Source of the DNA: Streptococcus mitis
GTDB lineage: Bacteria > Bacillota > Bacilli > Lactobacillales > Streptococcaceae
DNA: 64,000 nucleotides
Direction: 5' to 3'
NCBI RefSeq assembly: GCF_009496285.1
Contig: NZ_WIJK01000007.1
Location: forward strand, 20,019 to 84,018
The translations under genes were made by a program, and so were the position numbers. Of this stretch, positions 38,410 to 50,006 are shown piece by piece. The notes beneath the pieces are model-generated. The model worked only from the letters and a program-made list of their open reading frames with translations, was not told the origin of the DNA and made no database searches. The number at the start of each line of letters is the position of its first letter. The first letter of the stretch is position 1.

Positions 38410-39264
38410 CTAAATCAACTCTGTGCCGAACTGATCTTGCTTGATTTTTCCAGCCTTCATCAAACCACCGAGTGCTTTTTTAAATTGACCTTTTGAAATA
38501 CCGAAAGTAGCCTTAATATCATCTGGTGATGACTTATCATTCAAGGTCATGAAGCCACCATTGCTTTCCAAATAAGTCAAGATCATCTGCGCATCATTTT
38601 CCAACATCTCAAAAGAGCGTGGTTTTAAAGAGAGATTAAGCGTTCGGTCAACCTCACGGAATCCAATGACACGCGCATCTAAAACTTGTCCCAAACGAGG
38701 TTCCGCATAGCGCTCACTTGGATGGATAAATCCAAGCATGTTGTTCTCTGGTAAATAGACGAAGGTTCCTGATAATTTGAGACGGTAAACAATGGCAGGC
38801 CAATTTTGATTCTGCATGTTATTGTAGGCAGGACGTGCCAATCGTTGGAAATCTTCCTGATAAGCTAAGATTCCCCAGATACGGTCCTTCTTATCCACTT
38901 CTAGACGAATATAAAGTCGATCACCTTTCTTTGGCCAGAGTTCTTTAAGTTCAGGGAGAATATCTAGTGACACAACGATTTCCTTGTCTGGTAACCCTGT
39001 ATCAACAAAAACCCCAAGGTCCTTACGAACCTCTGTTACGGTTCCCCAACCAAATTGTTCCTGAGTTGCAGTCACTTCTGTAGTAGTGAGACGCAATTTT
39101 TGCTTCATATCTGTGTAAGCAAAACCTTTGACCGTATCACCAACTGTATGCTGACCTTCTTCTTTAGCTAGGGCATATGTTTGACCATCCTTTTGAACAA
39201 AGTAAAAGCGGTCATTTTCATCGATGATGAGTCCAACGATAAAACTTGCAAGATTTGTATTCAT
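38410..39264 (-). CDS. cvfB: CvfB-type S1 RNA-binding protein
   Basis: The 284-residue protein starts [18 protein letters not shown]. It comprises S1-like beta barrels ([18 protein letters not shown] near 100, and [18 protein letters not shown] near 180) and a C-terminal winged helix ([21 protein letters not shown]). This is the CvfB fold, an RNA-binding regulator of virulence in staphylococci. ATG 39264 with AAGGAAAT is preferred over the frame opening at 39303. Confidence 0.9.
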   Translation of the reverse strand: MNTNLASFIVGLIIDENDRFYFVQKDGQTYALAKEEGQHTVGDTVKGFAYTDMKQKLRLTTTEVTATQEQFGWGTVTEVRKDLGVFVDTGLPDKEIVVSLDILPELKELWPKKGDRLYIRLEVDKKDRIWGILAYQEDFQRLARPAYNNMQNQNWPAIVYRLKLSGTFVYLPENNMLGFIHPSERYAEPRLGQVLDARVIGFREVDRTLNLSLKPRSFEMLENDAQMILTYLESNGGFMTLNDKSSPDDIKATFGISKGQFKKALGGLMKAGKIKQDQFGTELI

Positions 39265-39324
39265 ATTTCCTTCTTTCGAATAAAACTCAGCCAGCAATGC
39301 CAACTGAGTTTTTCTGTTTATTTC

Positions 39325-39882
39325 TTAGACTTCCAAGATTTCTTTTTCTTTGTTGGCAGTCATTTCGTCGATGTGTTTAACAGCATCGTCTGTTGCTTTT
39401 TGAATATCTTTTTCAAGAGTCTTCAATTCATCTTCAGTGATTTCTTTAGCTTTTTCTTGTTTCTTAGCTTCATCCATAGCATCACGACGGATATTACGGA
39501 TAGCTACTTTAGCATTTTCACCAACTTTTTTCACTTCTTTAGCAAGATCACGACGAGTTTCTTCTGTGAGAGCTGGGATTACCAAGCGAATAACAGAACC
39601 ATCGTTAGCTGGTGTAATACCTAAGTCTGAAGCATTCAAAGCACGTTCGATATCTTTCAAAGATGATTTGTCAAATGGTGTTACCAACAAGACACGCGCT
39701 TCTGGGATTGTGATAGAAGCAATTTGGTTAAGTGGTGTTTCAACACCATAGTACTCAACGTGGATGCGGTCAAGCAAGCTAGCATTAGCACGGCCAGCAC
39801 GAATACTTCCAAACTCACGAGCAAGTGAGTGGTGAGATTGGGTCATTCTCTCTTTTGCTTTTTCTACGATTGCGTTTGCCAT
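39325..39882 (-). CDS. frr: Ribosome recycling factor
   Basis: A 185-residue protein, [20 protein letters not shown], with [17 protein letters not shown] and the long three-helix bundle ending [14 protein letters not shown]. With EF-G it splits post-termination ribosomes. It follows pyrH by 9 nt. Confidence 0.97.
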   Translation of the reverse strand: MANAIVEKAKERMTQSHHSLAREFGSIRAGRANASLLDRIHVEYYGVETPLNQIASITIPEARVLLVTPFDKSSLKDIERALNASDLGITPANDGSVIRLVIPALTEETRRDLAKEVKKVGENAKVAIRNIRRDAMDEAKKQEKAKEITEDELKTLEKDIQKATDDAVKHIDEMTANKEKEILEV

Positions 39883-39891
39883 AATGATTTC

Positions 39892-40626
39892 TTATTCCTT
39901 TTCTTCGATATTATTTGAAACTGTAGTTCCGATATTTTCACCAAATACAACACGTTTAATATTTCCTGGTTGGTTCATGTTGAAAACTACCAAGTCAATA
40001 TCATTGTCCATTGAAAGTGTTGAAGCTGTTGAGTCCATGATACGGAGACCTTTATTAATCACGTCACGGTGAGTCAACTCTTCAAATTTAACAGCTGTCT
40101 TATCTTTTTTAGGATCAGCATTGTAGACACCATCAACCCCATTCTTAGCCATCAAGATAGCGTCCGCTTCAATCTCAGCTGCACGAAGAGCCGCTGTTGT
40201 ATCTGTTGAGAAGTATGGTGAACCAATTCCCGCACCAAAGATAACAATGCGTCCTTTTTCAAGATGACGAAGGGCACGACCACGAACGTAAGGTTCTGCT
40301 ACTTGTTGCATGGCAATGGCTGTTTGAACACGTGTATCCACACCAACTTGTTGCAATGAATCTGCCATCACAAGAGCATTCATAACGGTTCCAAGCATTC
40401 CTGTATAGTCTGCTTGTACACGATCCATTCCAGCTTCTGCTGCAGGTTCTCCACGCCAGAGATTTCCTCCACCAATAACAAGGGCAATCTCAATACCTAA
40501 GTTATGTACTTCTTGAATTTCTTGAGCCATTGCTTGAACTGTTTTAATATCAATTCCGACACCACGTTCGCCAGCAAGGGCCTCACCTGATAACTTAATC
40601 AAAATACGTTTATATTTGGGTTCCAC
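39892..40626 (-). CDS. pyrH: UMP kinase
   Basis: From GTG 40626 the protein has 244 residues: (M)[28 protein letters not shown], the [17 protein letters not shown] segment, and [14 protein letters not shown] [10 protein letters not shown]. It phosphorylates UMP to UDP and is regulated by GTP/UTP in the family. The frame opens with TTG at 40653, but GGAG stands 9 nt before GTG 40626, and the -10 (TGATAAAAT at 40657-40665) puts the transcript start near 40650. GTG is therefore the start. Confidence 0.93.
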   Translation of the reverse strand: MEPKYKRILIKLSGEALAGERGVGIDIKTVQAMAQEIQEVHNLGIEIALVIGGGNLWRGEPAAEAGMDRVQADYTGMLGTVMNALVMADSLQQVGVDTRVQTAIAMQQVAEPYVRGRALRHLEKGRIVIFGAGIGSPYFSTDTTAALRAAEIEADAILMAKNGVDGVYNADPKKDKTAVKFEELTHRDVINKGLRIMDSTASTLSMDNDIDLVVFNMNQPGNIKRVVFGENIGTTVSNNIEEKE

Positions 40627-40656
40627 CTGACTTCGCTCCTTTATTTTATTCAAACT

Positions 40657-40665
40657 ATTTTATCA
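40657..40665 (-). promoter_or_regulatory. Extended -10 of pyrH-frr
   Basis: TGA-TAAAAT on the minus strand. Transcription would begin downstream of the upstream TTG codon, supporting the GTG start. Confidence 0.55.
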
Positions 40666-40712
40666 CATTTTTTGAGAATTTTATAGTCTCATGAGTTATT
40701 CTTTTGAAAATT

Positions 40713-42047
40713 TTAAACGGATAAATAGTTTTCCAAATCAGCCAAGGCACGCTCTGCAATTTTTTCATAACGAGCCTTCTTATCACGAATGCGGTCGCCT
40801 TCCAATTCCTTGATAATTCCGAAATTGACGTTCATTGGTTGGAAGTGTTTACTGTCAGCATGGGTGATGTAATGGGCTAGACTTCCAATTGCTGTTGTCT
40901 CTGGGAAAATAGCCTCGCTTTCGCCCTTGAAAAGACGAGCTGCATTAATACCAGCTACTAGACCTGATGCCGCTGACTCAACATAGCCTTCCACACCCGT
41001 CATCTGACCAGCAAAGAATAGATTTGGCTGTTTCTTAGAACGATAAGTTTGCTCAAGAAGATTTGGTGAATCCATATAAGAATTACGGTGCATAACTCCA
41101 TAGCGAACAAACTCAGCGTTTTCAAGACCTGGAATCATTTGGAAGACACGCTTTTGTTCTCCCCATTTAAGGTGAGTTTGGAAACCAACAATATTGTAAA
41201 GACTACCTGCCGCATTATCCTGACGAAGTTGAACGACTGCATAAGGTGTTTTAAAGTCACCATCACGTGGTCCTTTGTAATCATCTGGATACTCTAGGCC
41301 AACCGGTTTCATTGGTCCATAAAGCATGGTTTTGATGCCTCGTTTAGCCATAACTTCGATTGGCATACATCCTTCGAAGTATTTTTCTTTTTCGAAAGAA
41401 TTCAACGGAGCTTCTTCCGCATTAACCAAGGCTTCATGGAAATTCATAAACTCTTGCTTGGTCATAGGAGCATTGAGATAGGCTGCTTCTCCCTTATCAT
41501 AACGAGATTTGAGATAAACCTTGTTCATATCAATCGTATTAACATCCACAATAGGCGCTGCAGCATCGTAGAAATAGAAGCCATCGCCGTCATTAAGGGC
41601 ATGAATTTTCTCAGCCAGGGCATCGCTAGTCAAAGGACCAGTCGCTACAACTGTAATAGCATCTGTTGGCAATTCTGTAATTTCATCGCGTACCACTTCA
41701 ATTAATGGATGATTAGCAATTTTTTCAGTGACCATTTGAGAGAAACCATCACGGTCAACCGCCAGAGCACCACCAGCAGGAACACGCGTTGCTTCGGCGG
41801 ATTCCAAGATTAGAGAACCTAGGCGGCGCATTTCTTCCTTAAGGAGACCAACAGCATTTGTAAGAGCATCTCCACGCAAGGAATTAGAACACACTAATTC
41901 TGCAAAATTGTCAGTTTTGTGTTGCGGTGTTGACTTGACACCACGCATTTCATAAAGCTTAACTGGAATACCACGCTCTGCGATTTGGTAGGCTGCTTCA
42001 GAACCCGCCAAGCCAGCACCGATAACATTGATATAAGATTGAGACAC
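40713..42047 (-). CDS. trmFO: Methylenetetrahydrofolate-tRNA-(uracil-5-)-methyltransferase TrmFO
   Basis: From GTG 42047 the protein has 444 residues: (M)[20 protein letters not shown], the FAD Rossmann loop [35 protein letters not shown] (with the substrate Cys) and [16 protein letters not shown] follow. It makes ribothymidine-54 in tRNA using methylene-THF and FADH2. The frame extends to TTG 42119, but those residues are not family-like, and AGAGG precedes GTG. Confidence 0.93.
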   Translation of the reverse strand: MSQSYINVIGAGLAGSEAAYQIAERGIPVKLYEMRGVKSTPQHKTDNFAELVCSNSLRGDALTNAVGLLKEEMRRLGSLILESAEATRVPAGGALAVDRDGFSQMVTEKIANHPLIEVVRDEITELPTDAITVVATGPLTSDALAEKIHALNDGDGFYFYDAAAPIVDVNTIDMNKVYLKSRYDKGEAAYLNAPMTKQEFMNFHEALVNAEEAPLNSFEKEKYFEGCMPIEVMAKRGIKTMLYGPMKPVGLEYPDDYKGPRDGDFKTPYAVVQLRQDNAAGSLYNIVGFQTHLKWGEQKRVFQMIPGLENAEFVRYGVMHRNSYMDSPNLLEQTYRSKKQPNLFFAGQMTGVEGYVESAASGLVAGINAARLFKGESEAIFPETTAIGSLAHYITHADSKHFQPMNVNFGIIKELEGDRIRDKKARYEKIAERALADLENYLSV

Positions 42048-42157
42048 GACACTAATACCTCTTTGGGTGAAACTTAAGTTCATTCCAGAACAAGTCATTA
42101 GACTGTTTGACACCCACAAATCTTTCTATTTTTTTCTTATTCTAGTATAACAAAAAA

Positions 42158-42180
42158 AGGGAAGAAGGAAAACTTCCCTG
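42158..42180 (-). terminator. Terminator after rsmI
   Basis: AGGGAAG/CTTCCCT stem with a run of T's on the minus strand. Confidence 0.75.
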
Positions 42181-42181
42181 T

Positions 42182-43060
42182 TTAGTCGTTTTCTTGTTTC
42201 TCTTCCCATTCGTGGTAGGCGGCGTATAGCTGGCTTTTATTCCACTGATAAATCTTAGCGACTTCCTTAATGGCTTGATTTTTCTTGATTCCTTGTTGGA
42301 TACGCTCTTGAATTTCAGAAAATAAATCCTCTTCATCCTTATCTTCTACTTCTTGACTAGCACCCTCCACAATGAGAAGGCATTCGCCTTTAAGAGGTGT
42401 TTCAGAAATACTTTCTAATAATTCAGTAATAGTTCCACGCTGATATTCTTCAAAGATTTTAGTCAATTCTCTGACCAAAACCACCGAGCGATCACCGTAG
42501 ACTTCTAGCATATTTTCTAGCGTATCCGCCACACGGTGAGGTGATTCATAGAAAATCTGAGTTTCTGGATAAGCTTTTTTCGCTTCGAAAAACTGCTTTT
42601 GTTGGCCTGACTTTCGTGGTAGAAAACCATAAAAGATGTGGGGTTGTGGTGCCAAGCCGCTTGCAATCAAAGCAGAAATTCCTGCACTAGCTCCTGGAAC
42701 TGTGACAACTGCGATATCTTCTTCAATGGCAGCCTTGACCAAATCATGACCTGGGTCTGAGATGCTAGGAAGTCCTGCATCAGATACTTGGGCAAGATTT
42801 TGACCTTGTTTCAACAAACCAATCAAATCAGGAATTTTTTCCTTGACATTGTGTTCGTGAAAACTGATTTGCTTGGTTGAGATCTCAAAATGCTTGAGCA
42901 AAAGTCCAGTATTACGAGTATCTTCTGCCGCAATCCAGTCGACCTCTTTCAAGGTCTGAATAGCGCGAAAAGTCATATCATCTAGATTACCGATTGGCGT
43001 TGCGACTAGATAAAGCTTGCCATAGGGAGATTGTCCCTTAAAACTCTTTTGAATCTGCAT
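42182..43060 (-). CDS. rsmI: 16S rRNA (cytidine-1402-2'-O)-methyltransferase
   Basis: The 292-residue protein has GKLYLVATPIGNLDDMT at its start, AAEDTRNTGLLL, QVSDAGLPSISDPG and VPGASAGISALIASGL, all signatures of the SAM-dependent RsmI tetrapyrrole-methylase fold. It methylates C1402 in the ribosomal P site. It lies 2 nt after yabA and ends the tmk-holB-yabA-rsmI unit. Confidence 0.96.
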   Translation of the reverse strand: MQIQKSFKGQSPYGKLYLVATPIGNLDDMTFRAIQTLKEVDWIAAEDTRNTGLLLKHFEISTKQISFHEHNVKEKIPDLIGLLKQGQNLAQVSDAGLPSISDPGHDLVKAAIEEDIAVVTVPGASAGISALIASGLAPQPHIFYGFLPRKSGQQKQFFEAKKAYPETQIFYESPHRVADTLENMLEVYGDRSVVLVRELTKIFEEYQRGTITELLESISETPLKGECLLIVEGASQEVEDKDEEDLFSEIQERIQQGIKKNQAIKEVAKIYQWNKSQLYAAYHEWEEKQEND

Positions 43061-43062
43061 AC

Positions 43063-43380
43063 TTACTCCCTAAACAACAGTTCATCACAGAACATACATT
43101 CTGCATCTTGCTCCCGACGTTGGCCATAAAAGTCACGGCAAACATGAAAACCGTCCTCATAAATGCGACGGACATTTTCCCTCACATGTTTCGTTTTGGC
43201 TGGAGCTGTCTCCTCAACCTCTCCCAAACGTTCTCTCAGTTTATCATTTTCTAAACGAAGAGCTGTATTTTCCTCTACCAGACTCTTGAGATTTTTCTTG
43301 ATAGCTTCGACGTCTGCCAAGGTTACCAACAATTGCTGTGAAAAGTCATCTAAAGCATCAAATAATTCTTTTTTATTCAT
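43063..43380 (-). CDS. yabA: Replication initiation-control protein YabA
   Basis: A 105-residue protein with an N-terminal leucine-rich coiled coil ([17 protein letters not shown]) for tetramer formation and a C-terminal zinc site, [20 protein letters not shown]. It bridges DnaA and the DnaN clamp to limit re-initiation. It lies between holB and rsmI, as in other streptococci. Confidence 0.95.
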   Translation of the reverse strand: MNKKELFDALDDFSQQLLVTLADVEAIKKNLKSLVEENTALRLENDKLRERLGEVEETAPAKTKHVRENVRRIYEDGFHVCRDFYGQRREQDAECMFCDELLFRE

Positions 43381-43404
43381 TACAGCCCTTTCTATAATCT
43401 ATCT

Positions 43405-44301
43405 TTACTTTAAATTTTTTTGTAAAACGAGGTATTCCAAAGCGTTTTGAAAGCTAACATTGGCCCGCCACATTTTACGAGTTTGGACGAAATTTTGCAA
43501 AATATTTCGAGCTGAAACATTGAGAATCTCTTGACCAGCTAGTACCTCTAAAATCCTGAGCACTTGATCTTGCTTTTCTTTATCATCAGCCAAACTCGTT
43601 AATTTTGCAACTTGCAAATAGGATTCTTTTTTATGGGCTAAAAGCCAAGAAAAGAGGCGTTCACTTTCATCTACTAGTGTCCAAAATCCTGCTTGATGGA
43701 CAAGCTTATCAGCCTCTGCCTGCGATTGACTAAACTGAGCCAATAGCTTAGCTTTATTTTTTACTAAACCAGCCTCTTCAAGCTGTGACATTAAAGTAGA
43801 GACTTGCTTCTTAAATTGGAAAATCTGTGTCCGACTTCGAATTGTTGGTAACATCTGTTCCTCATCATCGGTCAAAAAGAAAATATAAATCTCACTTTGT
43901 GGCTCTTCAATAACCTTCAAGAGTGAATTTGCAGCATTCACATGCATTTTTTCTGCTTGTTCGATAATAAAGACCTGACGTTGATTTTCAATACCAGACT
44001 GGGAAAATTGACCAACTAATTCTCGAATACGCTCCGTCTTAATGACTTGATTCAGAGGTTTAATTATGGTCACATCAGGAAACTCTTCCTGCTCAATCAA
44101 TTTACAATTCCGACATTTTTCACAAGGAAAAATACCAGTTTTCTCACTACAAAAGAGACTTTTAGACAAGAAAAGGGCCATCTCTAAACTTCCAAAATTA
44201 CCTGAAAAAAGATAGGCGTGATTGAGTTGTCCTTGCTCCAAGATATGAACAAAACGTTCAAATTGTAGAGGTTGACAAGCTCTTAATTGCTCTTGTTTCA
44301 T
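43405..44301 (-). CDS. holB: DNA polymerase III subunit delta'
   Basis: A 298-residue AAA+ clamp-loader subunit: [24 protein letters not shown] replaces a strict Walker A, consistent with a non-hydrolysing delta'. A Cys4 zinc module ([18 protein letters not shown]) and the [15 protein letters not shown] sensor segment follow. It overlaps tmk by 4 nt. Confidence 0.93.
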   Translation of the reverse strand: MKQEQLRACQPLQFERFVHILEQGQLNHAYLFSGNFGSLEMALFLSKSLFCSEKTGIFPCEKCRNCKLIEQEEFPDVTIIKPLNQVIKTERIRELVGQFSQSGIENQRQVFIIEQAEKMHVNAANSLLKVIEEPQSEIYIFFLTDDEEQMLPTIRSRTQIFQFKKQVSTLMSQLEEAGLVKNKAKLLAQFSQSQAEADKLVHQAGFWTLVDESERLFSWLLAHKKESYLQVAKLTSLADDKEKQDQVLRILEVLAGQEILNVSARNILQNFVQTRKMWRANVSFQNALEYLVLQKNLK

Positions 44302-44936
44302 CTCCTTAATCCCATCCTGTCAAAAAGTAGCTGCTGCGTATTTTCAATCACTTGATCAAGTGGTAGGCTAGCATCGATTTTTTCGATGCGATTTCCTTCT
44401 CTTTCAATAAGAGAAAGGTAACCTTGACGAACTTTTCGGTGTAGATCCAGACCTTCCATGTCCAAACGATTGACTTCCCGATTACTGTTGGCAGCAATAC
44501 GTGCCAGGCCCTCTTCGACCTCAATATCAAAATAAAGAGTTAAATCAGGTTTCAGTCCATCAGTCGCAAACTGATTAAGCCAATCAATGGCATCGATATC
44601 TAAACCACGCCCAAAGCCCTGATAAGCAACCGAACTATCAATAAATCGATCCATGATAACCAGTTTTCCAGCTGCAAGTGCTGGTAAGACCTTTTCCACC
44701 AAGTGTTGTCGACGACTAGCAATATAGAGGAGAAGCTCAGTCTTAGGATCCATTTCAGTATGACTAGGATCTAGGATAACTTCGCGAATTTTTTCTCCAA
44801 TTAAGACCCCACCTGGTTCACGGGTTGTTAAAACTTCTACTCCCCTATCCTCTAGTACAGGGATTAGGGCTTCAAGAACGCTTGTTTTTCCTGCTCCCTC
44901 TGGTCCCTCAAGAGAGACTAAAAATCCTTTTGACAT
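44298..44936 (-). CDS. tmk: Thymidylate kinase
   Basis: A 212-residue protein with P-loop [16 protein letters not shown] (near 8-23), TTREPGG and [12 protein letters not shown], the TMP-binding signatures. It makes dTDP from dTMP. It heads the tmk-holB-yabA-rsmI unit, and an extended -10 (TGATAGAAT) lies about 40 nt upstream on the minus strand. Confidence 0.97.
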   Translation of the reverse strand: MSKGFLVSLEGPEGAGKTSVLEALIPVLEDRGVEVLTTREPGGVLIGEKIREVILDPSHTEMDPKTELLLYIASRRQHLVEKVLPALAAGKLVIMDRFIDSSVAYQGFGRGLDIDAIDWLNQFATDGLKPDLTLYFDIEVEEGLARIAANSNREVNRLDMEGLDLHRKVRQGYLSLIEREGNRIEKIDASLPLDQVIENTQQLLFDRMGLRR

Positions 44937-45023
44937 GTCTGACTCATTTCTATTTTTCTCTCTTCTATTCTATCAAAAAAATGGGGATTTGTGAAAAGCT
45001 TTTTTCATTTCCTTCTTTGTAAG

Positions 45024-45057
45024 AAAAAAAGAGTGTGAGTTTTAACACTCACCTCTT
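45024..45057 (-). terminator. Terminator after proC
   Basis: GAGGTGAGT/ACTCACACTC imperfect stem and a T7 tract on the minus strand; it overlaps the proC stop. Confidence 0.8.
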
Positions 45058-45853
45058 ATTTGCCTAATTCTTGAGTTTTTTTGTAGGCTTGATTGACAGC
45101 ATCCATAACGGTTCCTCTAAAAGCATGTTCTTCTAGACTTGCTACACCAGCAATGGTTGAACCACCTGGACTGCAAACTTGGTCTTTCAAGACTCCAGGA
45201 TGTTGCTGACTTTCTAGGACCATTTGACCTGCACCAACTACTGTTTGAGCCGCCATTTTCAGAGCCATTTCTCGTGGCAATCCTGTCTGAACACCTGCAT
45301 CCGCCAAGGCTTCGATGAAAAGATAGACAAAGGCAGGACCACAACCTGCAAGCCCTGTTGCCGCATCTATTAAACTATCACTTATTTCAACCAACTGCCC
45401 TGCACTTGCTAAAAGTTGACAAAAAAGTTCACTGTCTTCTGGATGACAATTTGCAGACAAGGCATAGCTAATCACTCCTTGCCCAATAGCAACAGGTGTA
45501 TTAGGCATAATACGAATAATCCTATGGTGACTTGGAAGAAGACTAGCGAGTTTTTCCAAGGTCAAACCAGCAGCCATAGAAATCAAAAGAAGACTTTCTC
45601 GTTTCTCAAGGACTTGCTGATATTGAGAAAGTAGTTCTGAGAACTGTGCTGGCTTTACTCCTAGAAAAATCACATCTGCTTCTGCAAAGATTTCGTCATT
45701 GCTAGAAGCCAGACCACCATAATTGGCAATAAAAGCATCCACCTTAGCTTGACTACGATTAGCAAGGAGAATCTGATGACTCGTTTTTGCCTGCAAGACA
45801 GCCTTAGCCAAACTAGCTCCCATATTCCCCAAGCCGATAAATCCAATCTTCAT
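45056..45853 (-). CDS. proC: Pyrroline-5-carboxylate reductase
   Basis: The 265-residue protein starts MKIGFIGLGNMGASLAKAVL, the NADPH Rossmann loop. IIRIMPNTP and GCGPAFVYLFIEALADAGV are the substrate signatures. It performs the last step of proline synthesis. It follows proA by 3 nt. Confidence 0.96.
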   Translation of the reverse strand: MKIGFIGLGNMGASLAKAVLQAKTSHQILLANRSQAKVDAFIANYGGLASSNDEIFAEADVIFLGVKPAQFSELLSQYQQVLEKRESLLLISMAAGLTLEKLASLLPSHHRIIRIMPNTPVAIGQGVISYALSANCHPEDSELFCQLLASAGQLVEISDSLIDAATGLAGCGPAFVYLFIEALADAGVQTGLPREMALKMAAQTVVGAGQMVLESQQHPGVLKDQVCSPGGSTIAGVASLEEHAFRGTVMDAVNQAYKKTQELGK

Positions 45854-45856
45854 CTC

Positions 45857-47119
45857 TTACTCCCTTATCTGTCCATCACCAGTAACCACATATTTGTAGC
45901 TGGTCAATTCCTTCAAGCCCATTGGACCACGCGCATGTAATTTCTGAGTAGAAATCCCCATTTCACATCCTAGTCCGAATTGACCACCATCTGTGAAACG
46001 AGTTGAAGCATTGACATAAACCGCTGCCGAGTCCACTTGATCTGTAAAGTAAGCTATAGCATCAGCATTTTCAGTCACAATCGCATCCGAATGATGGGTG
46101 CTATGGACTTCTATATGCTCTACAGCTTCCTCAAGACTAGAAACGACCTTAACGGCTAAGATATAGTTCAAAAACTCGGTATCAAAATCTTGTGGCTCTG
46201 CTGCTATCCCTGAAATAAATTGACTAGCTTTTTCATCTAAACGGAATTGAATAGGTTCAAGACCAGCTTCTTTTCGATCGGCAACCAGAACTTGCTCCAA
46301 ACGAGGAAGAAAGCTTGCCGCCTTGTCTTGATGAACAAGCAGAACTTCCATGGCATTGCAGACTGAAGGACGACTAGTTTTAGCGTTATTGATAATAGAC
46401 AGTGCCTTGTCTTCATCTGCATCCTTATCCACATATACATGGACAATACCCGTTCCTGTTTCAATAACAGGTACAATTGCATTCTCAACGACAGCATTGA
46501 TCAAACCAGCACCCCCACGAGGAATAAGAAGATCTAGATAACCCTTAGCCTTCATCATGGCATAACTACTTTCACGGCTAGTATCTTCTACTAATTGAAT
46601 GACGTCTGGATGAATAGTAGTAGTCTCCAAGCCCTTCTTCAAGGCTGTGACAATGGCATGAGCTATTTGGTAGGCATCCTTACCGCTCCGAAGGACAACC
46701 GCATTTCCACTCTTGAGAGCAAGGGCAGCTGCATCAGAAGTCACATTAGGACGGCTTTCATAGATAATACCGATAACCCCCATTGCAACTCGCTTCTTGC
46801 AAATAACCAAACCATTTTCAAGCTGACTTGTTTCTAGGACTTCACCAATTGGATCTGGTAAAGCAACCACATCACGAATGCCTGTTGCCATCGCTTGGAT
46901 ACGACCTGCATCCAAATAAAGACGATCGAGCATAACATCTGATATTTTCCCCTTAGCGGCTTCCATATCGCGAACATTAGCTGATAAAATCTCTTCAGTA
47001 GCTGCCAATAAGTGATCGGCCATAGCTAGCAAGGCTTGATTTTTCACCTCTTCACTAGCTGTGTTAATTGATTTTTTAACAGCCTGTACTTTTTCAAATT
47101 GTTCTTGTGTACTTACCAT
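45857..47119 (-). CDS. proA: Gamma-glutamyl phosphate reductase
   Basis: The 420-residue protein has [34 protein letters not shown], an aldehyde-dehydrogenase-fold NADPH site, and [14 protein letters not shown] with the catalytic Cys. It reduces glutamyl phosphate to glutamate semialdehyde. It is the middle gene of proBAC. Confidence 0.97.
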   Translation of the reverse strand: MVSTQEQFEKVQAVKKSINTASEEVKNQALLAMADHLLAATEEILSANVRDMEAAKGKISDVMLDRLYLDAGRIQAMATGIRDVVALPDPIGEVLETSQLENGLVICKKRVAMGVIGIIYESRPNVTSDAAALALKSGNAVVLRSGKDAYQIAHAIVTALKKGLETTTIHPDVIQLVEDTSRESSYAMMKAKGYLDLLIPRGGAGLINAVVENAIVPVIETGTGIVHVYVDKDADEDKALSIINNAKTSRPSVCNAMEVLLVHQDKAASFLPRLEQVLVADRKEAGLEPIQFRLDEKASQFISGIAAEPQDFDTEFLNYILAVKVVSSLEEAVEHIEVHSTHHSDAIVTENADAIAYFTDQVDSAAVYVNASTRFTDGGQFGLGCEMGISTQKLHARGPMGLKELTSYKYVVTGDGQIRE

Positions 47120-47128
47120 AGTTTACCT

Positions 47129-48238
47129 CTAAAATTCTGTAAAGAGTAGTTGGATTTCAGGAGTGATAGAAATCCAGTCATCACGATGAATCAGGACACC
47201 CTTGGCTTTTTGAGAACGCAACATATCCTCCAAAGCAGATGCTCCAAATTGCACACGCCCTTTTCCAAGTGATTTTCCACTTTCCTTGTCAAATACTGTC
47301 ACGATATCACCGTAAGAAAAGGCACCTTCTGCATCAACAACACCAGATAAAAGAAGACTCTTTCCATGTTGAGAGAGAGCTTCTGCAGCCCCTTTATCAA
47401 CCCAAATTGCTCCCTGACTTTTGGCATAAAAGGCTAGCCATTGTTTCTGGGTACGGAGCCCCTTCTCCTGTGCAACAAAGAAAGAACCATCAAGAGTTTC
47501 TTCAGCTGCTTCAATTAAAGCATCAGGTTTCAAGGAAGAACAGATATAAACGGGAACACCTGACTCTGTCGCAATGGTCGCTGCCTTTATCTTAGTTAGC
47601 ATGCCACCAGTTCCATTTGATGATCCAGCTCCACCAGCCATATCAATAATTTCACGATTGATGGTCTCAATTCTCTCCAAGCGTTTGGCTCTTGGATCCG
47701 AGTTAGGATTACCAGTATAAAGACCGTCTACATCTGTTAAGAGGACCAAAAGATCTGCCTGCACCATTGCTGCAACCTGAGCACTAAGTGTATCATTATC
47801 TCCTACCTTAAGTTCGTCAATAACGACACTATCATTCTCATTGATGATAGGAATTGCACCACGATTAAGCAGGACAGATAAAGCTTGATGGGCATTTTTA
47901 TAACGTCGCTTATCGACAAAATCATCCTGAGTTAGCAAGATTTGCGCTGAAACAATCTGTCTTAAGAGCAAATTAGTTGTGTATTCTTCCAAAAGCAAAC
48001 CTTGACCAACCGCAGCTGAAGCTTGCTTATCCGCAATCTTTGTCGGTCGTTTCTTAAATCCCAAGGCACCAAAACCAGCCGCAACAGCCCCAGAAGATAC
48101 CAAAATAAGCTCATGACCTGCTTCATGCAGCATTGCAAGCTGTTGTGTGATAGCTTTTACTTTACTTCGAGATAAACTTCCATCTTTATGAGTCAAGGAT
48201 GAAGTTCCAACTTTAAATACGATACGCTTGTACTTCAT
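47129..48238 (-). CDS. proB: Glutamate 5-kinase
   Basis: From ATG 48238 the protein has 369 residues. It has an amino-acid-kinase domain ([51 protein letters not shown]) and a C-terminal PUA domain. It catalyses the first step of proline synthesis and is feedback-inhibited by proline in the family. TTG 48250 is in frame, but TTTGGAG there is the ribosome site for ATG 48238. Confidence 0.96.
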   Translation of the reverse strand: MKYKRIVFKVGTSSLTHKDGSLSRSKVKAITQQLAMLHEAGHELILVSSGAVAAGFGALGFKKRPTKIADKQASAAVGQGLLLEEYTTNLLLRQIVSAQILLTQDDFVDKRRYKNAHQALSVLLNRGAIPIINENDSVVIDELKVGDNDTLSAQVAAMVQADLLVLLTDVDGLYTGNPNSDPRAKRLERIETINREIIDMAGGAGSSNGTGGMLTKIKAATIATESGVPVYICSSLKPDALIEAAEETLDGSFFVAQEKGLRTQKQWLAFYAKSQGAIWVDKGAAEALSQHGKSLLLSGVVDAEGAFSYGDIVTVFDKESGKSLGKGRVQFGASALEDMLRSQKAKGVLIHRDDWISITPEIQLLFTEF

Positions 48239-48320
48239 ATTTTTCTCCAAATTTAATATTTAACCATTTTACCACGATTTTATGAAATTGTAAAAAAGGA
48301 ACTCTCTCACTTTTGATCGC

Positions 48321-48353
48321 AAAAAAAGAACCTTGCATAGCAAGATTCTTTTA
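48321..48353 (-). terminator. tuf terminator
   Basis: AGAATCTTGC/GCAAGGTTCT stem followed by seven T's on the minus strand. Confidence 0.88.
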
Positions 48354-48395
48354 GTGTCTGACTTAAATAATTGTTCTTCTGGGAACTAAATCGAA

Positions 48396-49592
<1,197 letters not shown>

Positions 49593-49663
49593 TTGAGTAA
49601 AAGCCTCCAATAAAATATATTTTATAGATAGACAGTAGGCAATACAGTCTAACTTTCCTTACT

Positions 49664-49691
49664 ATTTTATCAAATTTCAGCTAAATTGCAA
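49664..49691 (-). promoter_or_regulatory. tuf promoter
   Basis: TTGCAA (49686-49691), a 16-nt spacer ending TGA and TAAAAT (49664-49669) on the minus strand; the leader is about 65 nt. Confidence 0.7.
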
Positions 49692-49720
49692 GTGTTTTAC
49701 AAAGTTTTTGTGAATTATTC

Positions 49721-49852
49721 TTATTCTTGCTCTACTTCCTCTACCAATTGATTTAAAATATCTATAAATAGGCTTATTTTCACAAAAAGCGATAGACCAT
49801 AAATCAATAACCCAAGTCTGAATTTCCTATATTCAGCCCCGAAAGACTTCAA
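49721..49852 (-). pseudogene. Possible small-membrane-protein remnant or unannotated 43-residue ORF
   Basis: Within the 411-base gap between tuf and the AI-2E gene, one minus-strand frame reads LKSFGAEYRKFRLGLLIYGL then a hydrophobic run and the acidic end NQLVEEVEQE. It has a TTG as its only possible start, preceded immediately by a stop, and no ribosome site. The charge-hydrophobic-acidic layout looks protein-like. It could be the tail of a broken gene. The remaining bases of the gap show nothing except the tuf promoter and the repeat at 49925. Confidence 0.3.
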
Positions 49853-49924
49853 TCATTCAGTTGTTTGTAAAAAAATATGTATTGAAAAATTAAAGTTTCA
49901 TCATAAGAGATTTGAGAGTTTAAA

Positions 49925-50006
49925 ACCAATAAAAAGTTTGATCAACTACAGCGCCAAAGATACAATGATCAAAAAAAGGTCGGGATTTTTTATCCCGACA
50001 TCTTTA
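49925..50006 (+). repeat. Dispersed two-hairpin repeat, copy 3 (3' half only)
   Basis: AAAGTTTGATCAACTACAGCGCCAAAG matches the spacer block of copy 2. A terminator hairpin GTCGGGAT.../ATCCCGAC (49979-50001) follows at the 3' end of the AI-2E gene. The upstream hairpin of the full unit is missing. Confidence 0.7.
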
